Shown piece by piece: positions 22,739 through 33,782 of a stretch of 64,000 nt of DNA (positions within the stretch are counted from its first letter, which is position 1; each line of letters begins with the position of its first letter). Made by a program: the position numbers and the translations under genes. A model generated the notes under the pieces. That model was not told where the DNA came from, did no database searches, and was given only the letters and a program-made list of their open reading frames with translations. Source of the stretch: Eutreptiella sp. 'Long Island Sound 2002' (lineage: Eukaryota > Euglenozoa > Euglenophyceae > Eutreptiales > Eutreptiaceae). The DNA is taken from NCBI GenBank assembly GCA_964036045.1, contig OZ038401.1:30192492-30256491 (forward strand), written 5' to 3'.

Positions 22739-24417
22739 GTCCTCTTATTCTTCATGGATAGTGCTGTCAATGAGGCCCTGCGGGCTCTCAACACAGCTAA
22801 CCTCCGGCGGTACACCGATCTGCAGTGCCCCAAGGCCCGGCGGCGGCGTTTGAAGGCGGTTCAGCGGCTGGTGCGAGTTCTATTGGGTGACCCAAACGTT
22901 GTGTGTGGCACCAACACCAAAGGCGAAGTTTGTTTAAGTGGTGGGGCGTGCACTGCCCTGTCTGGCCCACTTGGCGGCCATCTTGCATTAACAGCTCAGG
23001 AGCATGAGGCCCTGAGCATGCTACGCATGGCATGCAGCATGCATCTCTCCCAACGGGCCCTTTTGCGAATGCCCCGCCGTTGCACACAACGGGACCTAAG
23101 GACCGTTCGGCAACGGATCATGCCCTACTTTCCCCAAACAACCATTGTAAAGTCTACCACAGGCCGCAATAGGGCAGCTGCCCATGTGCCTTTGCAATCA
23201 ATTGTGCAAAATGCAATATCTATGGCCCGAGTTATCTGATCGGGAAACCCCCCCCTAGTGGCGTTGCCATTGTTGTTATTTCAGTTGATGCGACTTCCTT
23301 GTGGAAGGCATCCTCTACCCGTGCGGATGTATGGGTTAATGTATGGGGGGGGGCAAAATATGCTTCGAAGGTGAAGCTATGGGCCTCATGGTTTTGCATG
23401 GATGGCGGGGATGAACAGGCTTTTTTGAGAAGCCTGGACATCTCCGCCAACCTCAACCAAGAGGTGAGGGATGTGGAAGAGGACGTTGTCCTCTTTCAAA
23501 ACCAATTTTTGACTTGCACTGTCATTTTGACAGGGGATGGGAAGGGGATGCAAGCAATGGGGGGGGCTGGGTCTAAGTGTTGGTTGTGCAAAGACCCCAA
23601 TGGGATTGTTGAGCAAAGGGGGGTGGAGTCCACCTCAAGATGGGGGGCATTCTTGAGAAGTGTGACCCCTGATAGGCGGCCGGGGGACTACCAACATGCA
23701 GCATGCCGCATCCTAAACGGCATTGCAAAGCGCATTGAGACCACCCTTCAGGCCCTCCCCCCTGGTAACCCTGGTAAGGCCCAAGCTCTTGCAGCTTTGC
23801 AGGCCTTCAAACAAGCCCTCAAGGATGAGACCTCAGGCATCCCTCTCAGGGAACGCCTCCCTTCGGCCTCGAGGGCCACAGAAAAAGATTTCGATCTAAC
23901 AAGCACCAAGGTTTTCCTAACCTCCCCCCCCTTCCAAAGGCAATTTGTGGATTGCCTCAAAGAGCATGTCCCCACATTGAGGACCCCTGGGGGACCTATG
24001 TTATGGGTTGTTGTGCATGTCATGGTGAAATGCATTGAGGGTTTGTATGAGCTTTGGAGGGTGAGGGAGTTGTACACTCTAACCCAAGTGGAACGCCACC
24101 GTGCGTTGACCACAAAATTTTCAAAAGCGTGGGGAGACTCAGGTTGGTCCCCCACCAGGTGGATCCATTGGTGCTTGGCACATTCCACCTTTTTTGCCGA
24201 GAAATGGAGGAACATTTTTCAGTTTTCCTCCATCCCAACGGAGTATCGGCATGGGCCTTACAAAAGGAGGCTCAAAAATTGTTTTAAGGGTTGGTCCTTG
24301 GTGAGGCCAAGTGTGTCCCTCCGCCACATGCACCATTGCATGTCCATGAACGCCCTGGAGCAAGTGCTTTTGGGACTGGAGGCAGCCAAGGCCTCAGACA
24401 TTGATGACTTTGTATGA
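22739..24417 (+). CDS. E1 RNase H-fold (DDE-type) transposase, frame-shifted
   Basis: Starts after a probable acceptor; ATG at 22,754. The first part (to about 23,238) is a basic N-terminal region; the core continues one frame back, from about 23,250 to the TGA at 24,415-24,417. The two frames overlap beside an 8-C run. Core motifs: ISVDATSLW (Asp codon 23,287), LTGDGKGM (Asp 23,536) followed by KCWLC, a C-x2-C insert, and IPTEYR (Glu 24,241) in a region rich in K/R and aromatic residues. Spacing is about 83 residues between the Asp residues and 235 before the Glu, suiting a transposase with an insertion domain between D2 and E. E2 has the same three motifs (SDATVF, SGDGKV + KCWNC, IPTEWR). 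I assign no named superfamily. The frame change, if real, inactivates this copy. Confidence 0.7.
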
Positions 24418-24486
24418 AAAACGACCACACATGCTTTGTGCCAAGTGTTTTGTGTTGTTTGTCCTAGGGAGGGAGGGAGGAGGGGT

Positions 24487-24601
24487 GCGCGATAACTACA
24501 CGCGATAACTACGCGATAACCGAGTTATCGCGCGATAACTAGCGCGATAACTAGTTAGAGCAAGGTGCTCTAACTGCGTTCTAACTCTGTTCTAACTGTG
24601 C
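24487..24601. repeat. E1 palindrome array 4 (3' end)
   Basis: CGCGATAACTA units and their complement followed by GTTAGAGC/GCTCTAAC units, a mirror arrangement of the 5' array (13,060-13,212). It lies between the transposase stop and the right TIR. Confidence 0.85.
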
Positions 24602-24801
24602 TCTAACTCTTTGACCCCCCCCCAAAAAAACCACCCCTACAATGAGGGTTATGTGGCGAAAGAAAGGGGATGGGGGGTTTTTGAGGGTGCTGAATCCATT
24701 TTTTTAGGTGGTTTGCCCCAAAATTGAGGGTAGGTGGGTGTTCCAGAAATTGCGTTCTAACTAGGGGTTCCGCACCACGCCCTAGAACGCTGCATCCCAT
24801 A

Positions 24802-25272
24802 ATTTGTTCGTTTTGAAAGAGGAAAGCAGAGACATGATACGAATCCCGCTGGCAGAATTGGGGTGCATGCGTTTTGCAGATGAATATTTGTAGAAACAAT
24901 ACCTCCTCGCTCTCCGTCAAGCACCGGAGAAGGGTTAGCGTGCGCCAAGGTCCGTTGCCTCAAACAAGAGCGAGATTGCCATCCGCGCTATCCCCCCTAC
25001 CCCTGGGCAAGATGACGGCGTCCTAGCGGTGACCTACGTGAATAAGTCTCAGGAGTGGACTTGTTGCAGTTACTGACTCGAAATTGCAAAGGAGGCTGAT
25101 GCGGACACAGTGCACTTGTATCGTACCTCTAGGCAACGTACGCAACCCCATCGCAGAGGTTTGGACGTAGGTTGGCCTTCGGCTCGTCGCCAACGAAATC
25201 AACTTGGTCGCAAAACCCCAAGAACAAGGAAAGGCTACACAAACCAAGGCCAAAACTTCTGGCTACAGTGGT
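24802..25272. other. Flank of E1, unrecognised
   Basis: Continuation of the sequence split by E1 (left side 12,640-12,883). There is one forward frame without stops from about 25,168 that leads in frame into the ubiquitin remnant. No domain is recognised. Confidence 0.4.
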
Positions 25273-25444
25273 ATGCTAATTTTTATTAACAGTCTAACCG
25301 GCAAGACCACAACAATTGGCGTAGATCCGGGCGACACAATTAATTGATGTTGTCAAGGCGAAGATCCAAGATAAAGAGGGTACCCCCCCCCCCCCCGATC
25401 AGCAGCGGCTGAGGTTTGCTTGGAAACAAATGGAAGACGGTCGC
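25273..25444 (+). pseudogene. Ubiquitin remnant (about residues 1-54)
   Basis: ATG at 25,273 opens a recognisable ubiquitin: [20 protein letters not shown], then after a frame change [10 protein letters not shown], a 15-C run where the frame changes again, and [17 protein letters not shown]. Substitutions include Q2 to L, K6 to N and G47 to W. The sequence stops at the EDGR position (about residue 54) and passes without a gap into the 25-bp minisatellite; the C-terminal LRGG part is absent. The frame upstream is open for about 35 codons, so the ubiquitin may once have been fused to another protein. Non-functional as seen. Confidence 0.85.
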
Positions 25445-26834
25445 CCTCAATGGATACCATAGCGAATCCCCTCAATGAACACCACACCAAATCCCCTCAA
25501 TGCATACCACAGTGACTTCCTGCAATGCACACCACAGTGAACCCCTCAATCCATACCACAATGAATCTCCTCCATGCATCCCACAGTGAAGCCCTCAATG
25601 CATACCACAGTGAATCCCAGCAATGCACACAACCCCTCAATCCTTACCACAGTGAATCCCCTCCATGCACAACACAGTGAATCCCCTCAATCCGTGCACA
25701 CCACAGTGAATCTCTTCAATCCACACCACAGTGAAACTCCTCAATGCGCACCACAGTGAATCCTCTCAATGCACACCACAGTGAATCCCCTCCATGCACA
25801 CCACAGTGAATCCGCTCAATGCCAACCACATAAAATCTCAGCAATGCACACAACCCCTCAATCCTCACGACAGTGAATCCCCTCCATGCGCCACACAGTA
25901 AATCCCCTCGATCCACACCACAGTGAATCTCCTCAATCCACACCACAGTGAAACTCCTCAATGCACACCACAGTGAATCCTCTCAATGCACACCACAGTG
26001 AATCCCCTCCATGCACACCACATTGAATCCCCTCCATGCACACCACAGTGAATCCCCTCCATGCACACCACAGTGAATCCCCTCCATGCACACCACAGCG
26101 AATCCACTCAATGCCAACCACAGCGAAGGCCCTCCTTGCACACCACAGTGAATCCCCTCAAGACACACAACAGTGAACCGCCGCAATCCACACCACACTG
26201 CAAGTGAATCCCCTCAATGCACACCACAGTAAATGCCCTCACTGCATACCACAGTGAATCCCCTCGATGCACACCACAGTGACTCTCCCCAATGCACACC
26301 ACAGTGGTCTCCTCAATTCACACCACAGTGAATCCCCTCGATCCACACCACAGTGAATCCCCTCAATGCACAGCACAGTGAATCCCCTGGATGCACACCA
26401 CAGTGAATATCCTCAATGCACACCACAGTGAATCCCCTCAATGCACACCACAGCGAATGCCCTCAATGCACACCACAGTAAATCCCCTCAATGCACACCA
26501 CAGTGAATTCCCTCAATGCACACCACAGTGAATCTCCTCAATGCACACCACAGCGAATCCTCTCAATGCACACCACAGTGAATATCCTCAATGCACACCA
26601 CAGTGAATCCCCTCAATGCACACCATAGTGAATCCCCTGGATGCACACCACAGTGAATATCCTCAATGCACACCACAGTGAATCCCCTCAATGCACACCA
26701 CAGTGAATGCCCTCAATGCACACCACAATGAATCCACTCAATGCACACCACAGTGAATCCCCTCAATGCACACCACAGTGAATCCCCTCAATGCATACCA
26801 CAGTGAATCCCCTGGATGCACACCACAGTGAATT
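25445..26834. repeat. 25-bp minisatellite, left part
   Basis: About 55 imperfect copies of a 25-bp unit beginning CACCACAGTGAATCCCCTCA. The period is not a multiple of 3, so frames cycle every 75 bp and give long artificial ORFs on both strands (GIHCGVH- or HTTVNP-type proteins). The array is interrupted by the retroelement and resumes at 47,330. Confidence 0.95.
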
Positions 26835-27409
26835 CGATACGCCCCGTGTGCTCGAAAAAATGCCCGACCTACACGGCTCATGGACCCTGCACCTACCAAT
26901 TTCCAGACCAACACCACACCGGCACTGAAAATTTCACTGCCACACACATGCACCACCACCAATAACTTCACTGGACAACTCATACACTTAGGACAAATCC
27001 AAATTCATACATTGTCATGCACTCACAACACTCCTGGCACTATTGGTACAGACCCAACAGCAAGAATCGCGCGCGCGACCGGATCTGCACCCGCCTGTAA
27101 CAATCCCGCATCCCGATCTCCCAGTCTAATTACCTTCTGAAATTGCACCTCTTTCACCTGTGGTTCAACAATAATTTGTCTTCGCTAATTTTATCCGCAA
27201 TGTGTTTCTACATCGATATTGCAACTTTCCCAATCGACAAGCACTGGTGCAGTGGTCCAACCATACGGTTTCTTTGTTTCCCGCTACACAGGCATTGTTA
27301 TTCCACCTTCAATGCTTTGATTGCACTGCGTGCCCGCACTGCCATTGCCATTGGAGCTTTTTGGTTGAAGAGTCACGAGTGACGAGTGGAAGAGAGCAAG
27401 TAGGATTGA
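26835..27409 (+). repeat. PLE terminal direct repeat, 5' copy
   Basis: Begins CGATACGCCCC and ends AAGTAGGATTGA. It matches 46,755-47,329 except for a few substitutions and two small compensating indels (a TCATG stretch near 27,015 versus an added ATGC near 47,038). It corresponds to the pseudo-LTR of Penelope-like elements. Confidence 0.85.
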
Positions 27410-27647
27410 GCTTGGCTTTGTTACGTGTGCTTCGCAGCCGATAAACGTAGCAAGTTCCCTTATCTCCAACGACCCGTTCATTGCCACGAACACCGGAGCC
27501 ACTCTATGTTCTTTGGTACTCTCGGTGTTGCCGCTTTTGCTATTTTTGCGTATCTCACCTTCGCCTTCATTGCCACGTGCCCATCACTCCAACCTCCGGA
27601 CGAAGTATACGATTGTGTGTGCGTTGTAGCGGTACTATAAAGGCACC

Positions 27648-29000
27648 ATGTCTACGGCAACAACTTCGCCACCGCACAACTCAAGAATCACACCACCTAC
27701 CGCTACCAATAATCACGTGGAGCGACCACCGCCAACTACCGCCGCCCCGGAGACACGGCCGCCGATTCTCTCCAACCACAACGATAAAGCGTATGCCGGT
27801 GCGAAGTGGTGCAAGACACATGGTTGGTGCAATCATGCTACAACCCAATGCCGTGGCATGCAACGCTCCAAAGGCTCCGTAGCCCGTTTACGGTGTCTCG
27901 CATGCAAATCCTTGGACCATGTGTACCGTGATTGCCCACACAAGAAGAAGAGCCTAGTGTGTGACAATTGTTTGGGACCGCATCTCTTTGAAGATTGCCA
28001 AAAACCTTTTGATCCGGACGTGTACTTTCCTACGCGGCGAGCACGCATTGCAAAGTATCCCAGAAAAGAAGAGCCGGAGACGGTACCACCGGCTGCCGTT
28101 GTTGGATGCCTCTTTACCCGCAACTCACAAAACCTCCGCGCCGACCAATACCTTCCGCTCCTTGAAAGTGCGCCGGAATACTTGTCTCTCACGTTCATGA
28201 GTGATGCGGAAGGCGTCCGAATTGGCTATGGCTCTGAACTAGAGGCGGAGAATGCTAGCGCGGCACTCCAAGAAATGGTCAAGAAGCAACCGGGACTCCA
28301 ATTGCAATGTGCCCGATTACAAGGCCCCGCCGCGCGCTCCGCTCCGTCTACCCCGTCCTCCAGCCTTTCTACCCCGTCGTCCGCAACATCTTCGAATACA
28401 ACACCATGGCGCACTGAACTCCAAGCTTTGGATACCAAACTTACAGGAGAAATGACCGTCTTGAGGACCAAGCAAGAGGACCTCTCCCGAACCGTTTCCA
28501 CTATCCAAAACGTCCAAACACAAGATAGTTCTACTTTGCGCTTGGTGTCTATCCGCATCGGAGTCACTCCACCGGACCCGAATATTCCGCATGAAGTTGC
28601 TCTAGCTAGAGCCGGTTCACATAGGCGACCAAACTCTCTCTTACCGGAACCAGTAGCCGTGCGGCCCGAAGGGCCCGCTACTGCCATCCCGATGGAGGGG
28701 GTTGTGAGTGACACCGGCAAGCGAAAATCCCCGACGGAAGACGTCAGCCTACGCACCCGTTGGCTTCTGTGTGAACCGGGCGGGCTGCCCTTGCATGAAA
28801 ATGAGTGGTGCCACCGCCGCGTACATTTAATTGCCCAGAAAAGCGAACACGTATGGTACATGACGCTTGTTGACGAAAATGACACCCCCGAAGGTGACCC
28901 GTTCACTATCAAGTCCCCAATCATCGCCGCAACGGAAGAAGAGGCTGATTCACTACTTGCACAGAAAATTGCACGAGTTCGGACAACGTCGACATCATGA
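27648..29000 (+). CDS. PLE ORF1, zinc-knuckle nucleic-acid-binding protein
   Basis: 450 codons, ATG at 27,648 with a reasonable context. After a Thr/Pro-rich N terminus come three Cys/His motifs: CKTHGWCNHATTQC (about residue 54), CLACKSLDHVYRDC (C-x2-C-x4-H-x4-C, about residue 83) and CDNCLGPHLFEDC (about residue 105), as in Gag-like RNA chaperones. The centre is Ser/Pro-rich with a possible coiled coil (about residues 260-290), and a folded-looking C-terminal region has WYMTLVDENDTPEGD. The stop TGA overlaps the ORF2 start in ATGA (28,997-29,000). The role is inferred: RNA binding in the retroelement RNP. Confidence 0.8.
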   Translation: MSTATTSPPHNSRITPPTATNNHVERPPPTTAAPETRPPILSNHNDKAYAGAKWCKTHGWCNHATTQCRGMQRSKGSVARLRCLACKSLDHVYRDCPHKKKSLVCDNCLGPHLFEDCQKPFDPDVYFPTRRARIAKYPRKEEPETVPPAAVVGCLFTRNSQNLRADQYLPLLESAPEYLSLTFMSDAEGVRIGYGSELEAENASAALQEMVKKQPGLQLQCARLQGPAARSAPSTPSSSLSTPSSATSSNTTPWRTELQALDTKLTGEMTVLRTKQEDLSRTVSTIQNVQTQDSSTLRLVSIRIGVTPPDPNIPHEVALARAGSHRRPNSLLPEPVAVRPEGPATAIPMEGVVSDTGKRKSPTEDVSLRTRWLLCEPGGLPLHENEWCHRRVHLIAQKSEHVWYMTLVDENDTPEGDPFTIKSPIIAATEEEADSLLAQKIARVRTTSTS

Positions 29001-30631
29001 TGCCTGCACGATGCTCCCATACAACTGCGGCAGTGTGGAAAGTGCTATGGCAGCACATGTCCCCGTTCCTTACCATGCAAACTGGTCTCTTTGCCCTCAC
29101 GTTCGCCAACTGGGACAATATCCGCGCTGCCGGCGCATTGACCCTGTGCTACCGCCAAGTGTGTACTGTCCCCCCGAACAACTTGTTCAAGATATCCTGT
29201 GCAATGCTGCATGACAAATCCAATCACCATGTTCGCCGAGAATGGTGGGAACCGTTCTATGATTTCTTTCCCGTCCTGGTAACGAGCCTCCTGAACATAC
29301 GACAACCGTACACGTGCGCCCGATCCATAAAAATCTTTGTTCACCGCGCCCTCACCCATGACTGGGTTCCCAGTGACCTATGCCATACCATCTGTGATTT
29401 TGCTGAACGACAAACCGGAAAAACACTACCCACCCCCCGGGAAACCTGTACACAGGCGCAACCACACCCACCACCATGCCGAGAAAAAGCCAAGGGCAAA
29501 CAGAAAACAGCCACCCAATGCCCCCTGTCTAACGAAACATGGCACAAAGTTCACCCTGGCCGGCGATCGGGAAAAACGACTATAATGCCTCCTCTGAAGC
29601 CTTTTTCCTCTGAAACCCTCTGGGGTAATCTCCAATTGACACACCGAGCACGAAAGCAGGGGTCCCGAAAGCGAAGACCCCGATGGAAAAGAGCAGGTCC
29701 CACCCCAGATCGTGCAGCGGTGTTCAACACCCTGGTTGACTTGTTTCCTGTCCCCCTCCCTTCGCCCTCCCCACCTCTCCCAACCCTCCTACCCGAGCTA
29801 CCGTGGACACCAACAGTGGATGACCTCATCAACCGGCCGTTGCCTGACCTGGTGGCGCTGTTACCAATCCTGCAAGCGCGCCAAACTTGGCTCCAACAGA
29901 AACACACTGAATTGGCCGGTGCGGCATTTCAGCTCGAGAACACACTGTCCCCACCGACAGCAGGCCTAGTGCCTCCACAGACTACCGGTTCCGTCAGTTT
30001 CCAGTTTGATGACCCGCTACCACCGAATCCACACGAATGGTTGTCACGGTTCCATGCATATGTCCTCTCCCACCCCCGTGTCCAATCTTTTTGGTCCACG
30101 TACGCGTCACGTTATCATTGTGCCACCTGGCAGTCCATCAATTATGACCTCCTCAGTTCATTTGCCATTGATGCACGCCGAGTAGTCTCCAGCATTCCAC
30201 ATGACTCGTGGAGACCACAGTACAATTGGATTTTGTCGTTGACCCAAACCCTTAGTGCTGATACGGTGATTGATGGAGGCCCACTACCGCCTGATTTTCC
30301 CCAAACTTATGTGACGCTTAATGATGCCCTCAACCCTGTTTCCTCTGCCCCGAGTTGGATGAACTCTGCGCCCACCGTACCCTCTATGAATGCAGTCTGG
30401 TGCGTGCAACCGTCCACTCCGACAACTGCTGCGCAATGGTTCTTTGACCGCCTGTCCTCCCAATTACCGACGACTATACTCATAGTTGTCCCCACGGGAC
30501 ATGCACTGCAAAATGACCTGACCAGCCACCCCTCTGTCTCCCTGCTCTCTGAAATCCCCCACTTCACTGCCATACCACAATCTTTGAACATGCCGTCATC
30601 CCCCTACTCCCTACCTGTCACCCTGTTCTTA
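28997..30631 (+). CDS. PLE ORF2, N-terminal region (upstream of E2)
   Basis: Begins with ATGATG overlapping the ORF1 stop. 545 codons, no stops, up to the E2 insertion at 30,632. The sequence is Pro-rich in places with an LPELPWTPTVDDLINRPL segment and an aromatic-rich C-terminal half (WLSRFHAYVLSH, WRPQYNWILSL). No known domain is recognised. It joins in frame, after removal of E2 and a 2-bp duplication, to PGAYWFTFAP at 37,208, so E2 entered an open reading frame. Function unknown. Confidence 0.65.
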
Positions 30632-30835
30632 TGGTGAGCATAACCTGGCATACCAGGAATACCTGGGAGTATACGGGTAAAAAAGGGGGTTTTGGGAGAA
30701 AGGGGTATGTGGCATGTACAGGTGGGTACGAATGTATAATGCACAATGCATGCATAGGTGGGTTGGGGAATACCTCTAGTTTGCCAATTGTGATGGTCAA
30801 TGTTGTGTTTGAAACTACCCCATTTTGGGCTCTTG

Positions 30836-30935
30836 GGGTATACGGCCGTATACTCGAGGCTCCAATACCTCAGTATACGGCCGTATACTCTGGAGTATAC
30901 GGCCGTATACTTGGAGTATACGGCCGTATACTGGG
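30836..30935. repeat. E2 palindrome array 1 (5' end)
   Basis: Four copies of GTATACGGCCGTATAC. It is followed about 200 bp later by a strong 3' splice site (AG 31,140-31,141) just before the oxygenase ATG, so it may lie in a 5' UTR intron. Confidence 0.9.
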
Positions 30936-31160
30936 GGTATTTGTTTGCACCATGTGGTTGTTTCAAGTTGAAAAATTCCATTGTTGTGCCTTTTGTGCCC
31001 ATCTTGTTGCATGCTTTGCCTTTGCCCAACAATTGCACACCACTTGAAACCAATCTAGGCTCATACTTCACTCAAGATTGCAATGTATGTCTCCATATGT
31101 GTCCATTCCAATCCATATTATGTTGCTTCTTGCTCTCCCAGGCCCTCTTTTTCTGCCACC

Positions 31161-33224
31161 ATGACTGATGCGGGCACTCATGCCTTGTTGAAGAAGTGGG
31201 CCGATGCCGTAGCTCTCCGCACAGTGCACAGAGGTGTTTACAGCCCCGACAGCACACGCACCGTGTCTTGGCCTTCTCTTGAGAATTGTGCTCGGTCCAC
31301 CTTGGACACCCCTGTGGCCCTGGTGAAGCTAACGCACCCCGGCGTTGCCCAACCCCACAGCCTCACTGACCCTTTGTTGTCGTTGTTTGACAACAACCCT
31401 AATCTGCAAGCTATTGTGTTGCAGCTCCATGATTCGGATGCCCGCGCTGTCGTGGAGCATGTTAAAAAAAGCTGTGGGGGGCCCAATAGGGGGATGAGTT
31501 TGTATTTGAGGGAATGGGAGATGCAGGATGGCTCTCCGGGGATTCATGTCTCGGGGGACGTGGCCGCTGGCTGGCGCAAATGGGAGTGCAAGGCCCAGCA
31601 AGTGCAGCGGGGGCATTGGGAGGACACCGCCCCCCTCTACTCCCTCCACTCCCAATCGCCATGGTCCTGGCATGCCGATTTGCAGGGCCACACCCTCCCC
31701 ACCTGGTACAAGGGTACTGGGATGCACCCCTCCCTTTTCTTCCCCCTCACCACCACCCCCCTTTTTGGTGTTGAACACCATCGTGTCTCCATCCCCGTTG
31801 ACGTCGTCGATCATCGTCATGTCGACGACCTCAAGGATTTCAAGCAATGGGGCCATGCTTTCCAATCTGGCTTCATTTCTGTCAGTTGGATGGACAAGCT
31901 TCAGGATGAGTATGGGGAACTTAGGGCAGATGCGGGGCTCAATATTTTTAATGAGGATTGGCCCGCCGAGACTCGTGCAGGGGACAGTGACACCCGCCGC
32001 ACAATGACTCCACCGGAGGGGGGTGCAATGTACAGTTTCGCAAGGGAGGTCCTCATACCCCACTTGGAGACTCATTTGGGTTGGAAGTGTCCGGTCGTGA
32101 ATGTTACCACCTTTATTGTGGTGAAGGCCGGTACAGTGGATGTGGAAAAAAAACAGTGTTGGCACCGTGACATTAACCTCAGGTATGTTGCCGGCCCGGA
32201 CCAACACCATGTTATTTGCTTGTTTCCGATGTTCTCCCCCACACCCGATGATGGTTGTGCTGGGGATTTTGTGGTTGCATCCCACACGGGCCTCCCGGAC
32301 CCTTGGGTGGTGGCCCCAATGGCCCCATTGGACATCGGGGATGTGTGGTTGGGCAATGCACTAACTGTGCATCGCGGAGGTATTTGCCCTACCACAAACC
32401 CCCATCGGCCCCGTGTTTTTGGTTTCATTTCGGTTGGTACCTCCAGGTTCGACTACAACAACACTTGCCCTGTTGTTGTTCCCCCTTGGGCCGGCGAAGC
32501 GGCTGCATCCCCCGAAGGGTCTCAAGGCCCTCATGCCACTTGTGGTGCAGTTGGTTGTGAGGTGTTGTTAGATGTGAGTGATGCTACCACAGTTTTTTGT
32601 GTTACATGTGGTAACGTGCCATTGTGTGCCACCCACGCCCTGGAGGGGCAGTGTGGTGCCTGTGAGGAGGGCGCTTGGAATCAGGGTGAGACAATGACAC
32701 AACACAGTGGTGTTGCATGGGGTCGTTGTCCGGCCCCACTTCAGTTCTACATGCCCGTTGATGGGGCTACTTTTTTTGCAGTTCATGAACATTTGTCCCC
32801 TAGCCCCCTTCGAGTTGGGGTTGAGGGTCACCCTTCATATGAGGAGTGCCCATTGCGGCAAATGCATGCTAACCCCTTGCCTTCTGTGGGCTCGGCTGGC
32901 ACTTTCCTTGCTTGTCCCCCCGGTTCATTGGTGGTTTCGCGGGGTTTGATTGGTGGTGTTGCTTTGGCTTCCACCGATACCACAATTGGCGGGGTTTTGC
33001 ATTGGTTTGCACTTGGGCACAAGCACCACCTCATGGATGTTGCACTGGCGGAGAGCTATGGTTGGGTGAAGTGGTGGCCATTCAAGACGGTTTCAAGAAA
33101 GAAGAAGTCGAAGCCGAAGCCCAAGGCGAAGTCAAGGAAGGGCAAGGAGAAGGCCGGAGAAGAAGATGAGGACGTGGAGGAGGAGGAAGAGGAGAAGCAA
33201 GAGCTGTGGTGCATCTGCAATCAG
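31161..33224 (+). CDS. E2 2OG-Fe(II) oxygenase with zinc-binding segment (exon 1)
   Basis: 688 residues from an ATG in a good context (GCCACCATGA). H335-R-D337 (CWHRDIN), H404 (TVHRGG) and R418 (HRPRVFGF) form the metal and 2OG-binding set. The surrounding pattern (HxD, then VASHTGLPDPW, then GDVWLGNALTVHRGG) is like the phytanoyl-CoA-dioxygenase group. A Cys-rich segment follows: CGAVGCEV ... FCVTCGNVPLCATHA ... CGACE. The C terminus is basic then acidic (Lys-rich, DVEEEEEE) and ends with WCICNQ at a GT donor (33,225). It aligns along its length with the E1 protein, both starting near the same point and splicing at the same codon. All key residues are present, so the domain looks intact. The substrate is unknown. 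Confidence 0.85.
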
Positions 33225-33531
33225 GTATTTGTGGGAACCGGGCATGGGTTGAACTGTGTTGTTGTTATTCATTAAGTCCCATTTATCTCAAAAGGTAGGG
33301 TCACTGGTGGGTTTTTTTGTTTGGCCTGTCTTCAGCGCCTCCCTATATGGTTGCAGTTCTTCAGGTTGAGTTGAATTGAATTGATCATCAACCTCTTCAA
33401 CTTCTTCCCAGGATTCTTCAATGGCCTACACATGTTTTTGCATGTTTGAGGGCAGTGGGGTTTGAACCAGGAACGTTTCGGTTGCAAGTGTAGCATGCAT
33501 ACCTCTCACCCACCCAGTGCCATGGTCTGGG

Positions 33532-33712
33532 AATACGGCCGTATACCTTGTGTATACGGCCGTATACCCACGGTATACGGCCGTATACCCCCAGTATATG
33601 GCCGTATACCGCGAGTATACGGCCGTATACCTGCCCACCCATTTTGAGTATACGGCCGTATACTCCGAGGTATACGGCCGTATACTCGGAGGTATACGGC
33701 CGTATACTCATA
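33532..33712. repeat. E2 palindrome array 2 (inside intron 33,225-33,782)
   Basis: Eight copies of GTATACGGCCGTATAC (two with one change) in the second half of a 558-bp intron, ending about 70 bp before the 3' splice site. Some copies are spaced at about 21-22 bp, two helical turns. Confidence 0.9.
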
Positions 33713-33782
33713 GTATTTGTTGCCAATTTCGATCTATTTTGCCTAGTTCTTTGTTAGAATTCCACCCTTTCTTCCCATTCAG

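Larger units (their letters stand above)
12884..24799 (+). mobile_element. E1: DNA transposon carrying oxygenase and transposase genes
   Basis: The terminal inverted repeat begins TGGGATGCAGCGTTCTAGGG at 12,884 and extends for about 36 bp; its complement ends at 24,799. TA precedes and follows the element (12,882-12,883 and 24,800-24,801), consistent with a 2-bp target duplication. Inside, in order: palindromic array, oxygenase gene, intron with array, coiled-coil exon, second oxygenase-like domain (split by a foldback insertion), array, transposase, array. Without the 4.78-kb foldback and its duplicated CA the element would be about 7.1 kb. The genes are homologous to those of E2 at 30.6-37.2 kb, but the inverted repeats and palindromes differ. 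The host sequence at the insertion site is unrecognised decayed sequence. Both the second oxygenase (by insertion) and the transposase (by a frame change) are interrupted, so this copy is probably not autonomous. Confidence 0.85.

Noticed and set aside
24490-24600. Telomere-like or centromere repeat interpretation of the TATCGCG arrays
   Set aside because: The arrays are short, occur at four places tied to E1 genes and ends, and are absent elsewhere in the window.
26835-27409. Hammerhead ribozyme expected in the repeats of Penelope-like elements
   Set aside because: I looked for the CTGATGA and GAAA core in suitable spacing and did not find it; a covariance search would settle it.
33450-33522. 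tRNA-like sequence on the minus strand in the E2 intron (GGTTCAAACCCC B-box, A-box-like stretch)
   Set aside because: Acceptor arms nearly pair, but the D, anticodon and T stems do not; at most a tRNA-derived relic.
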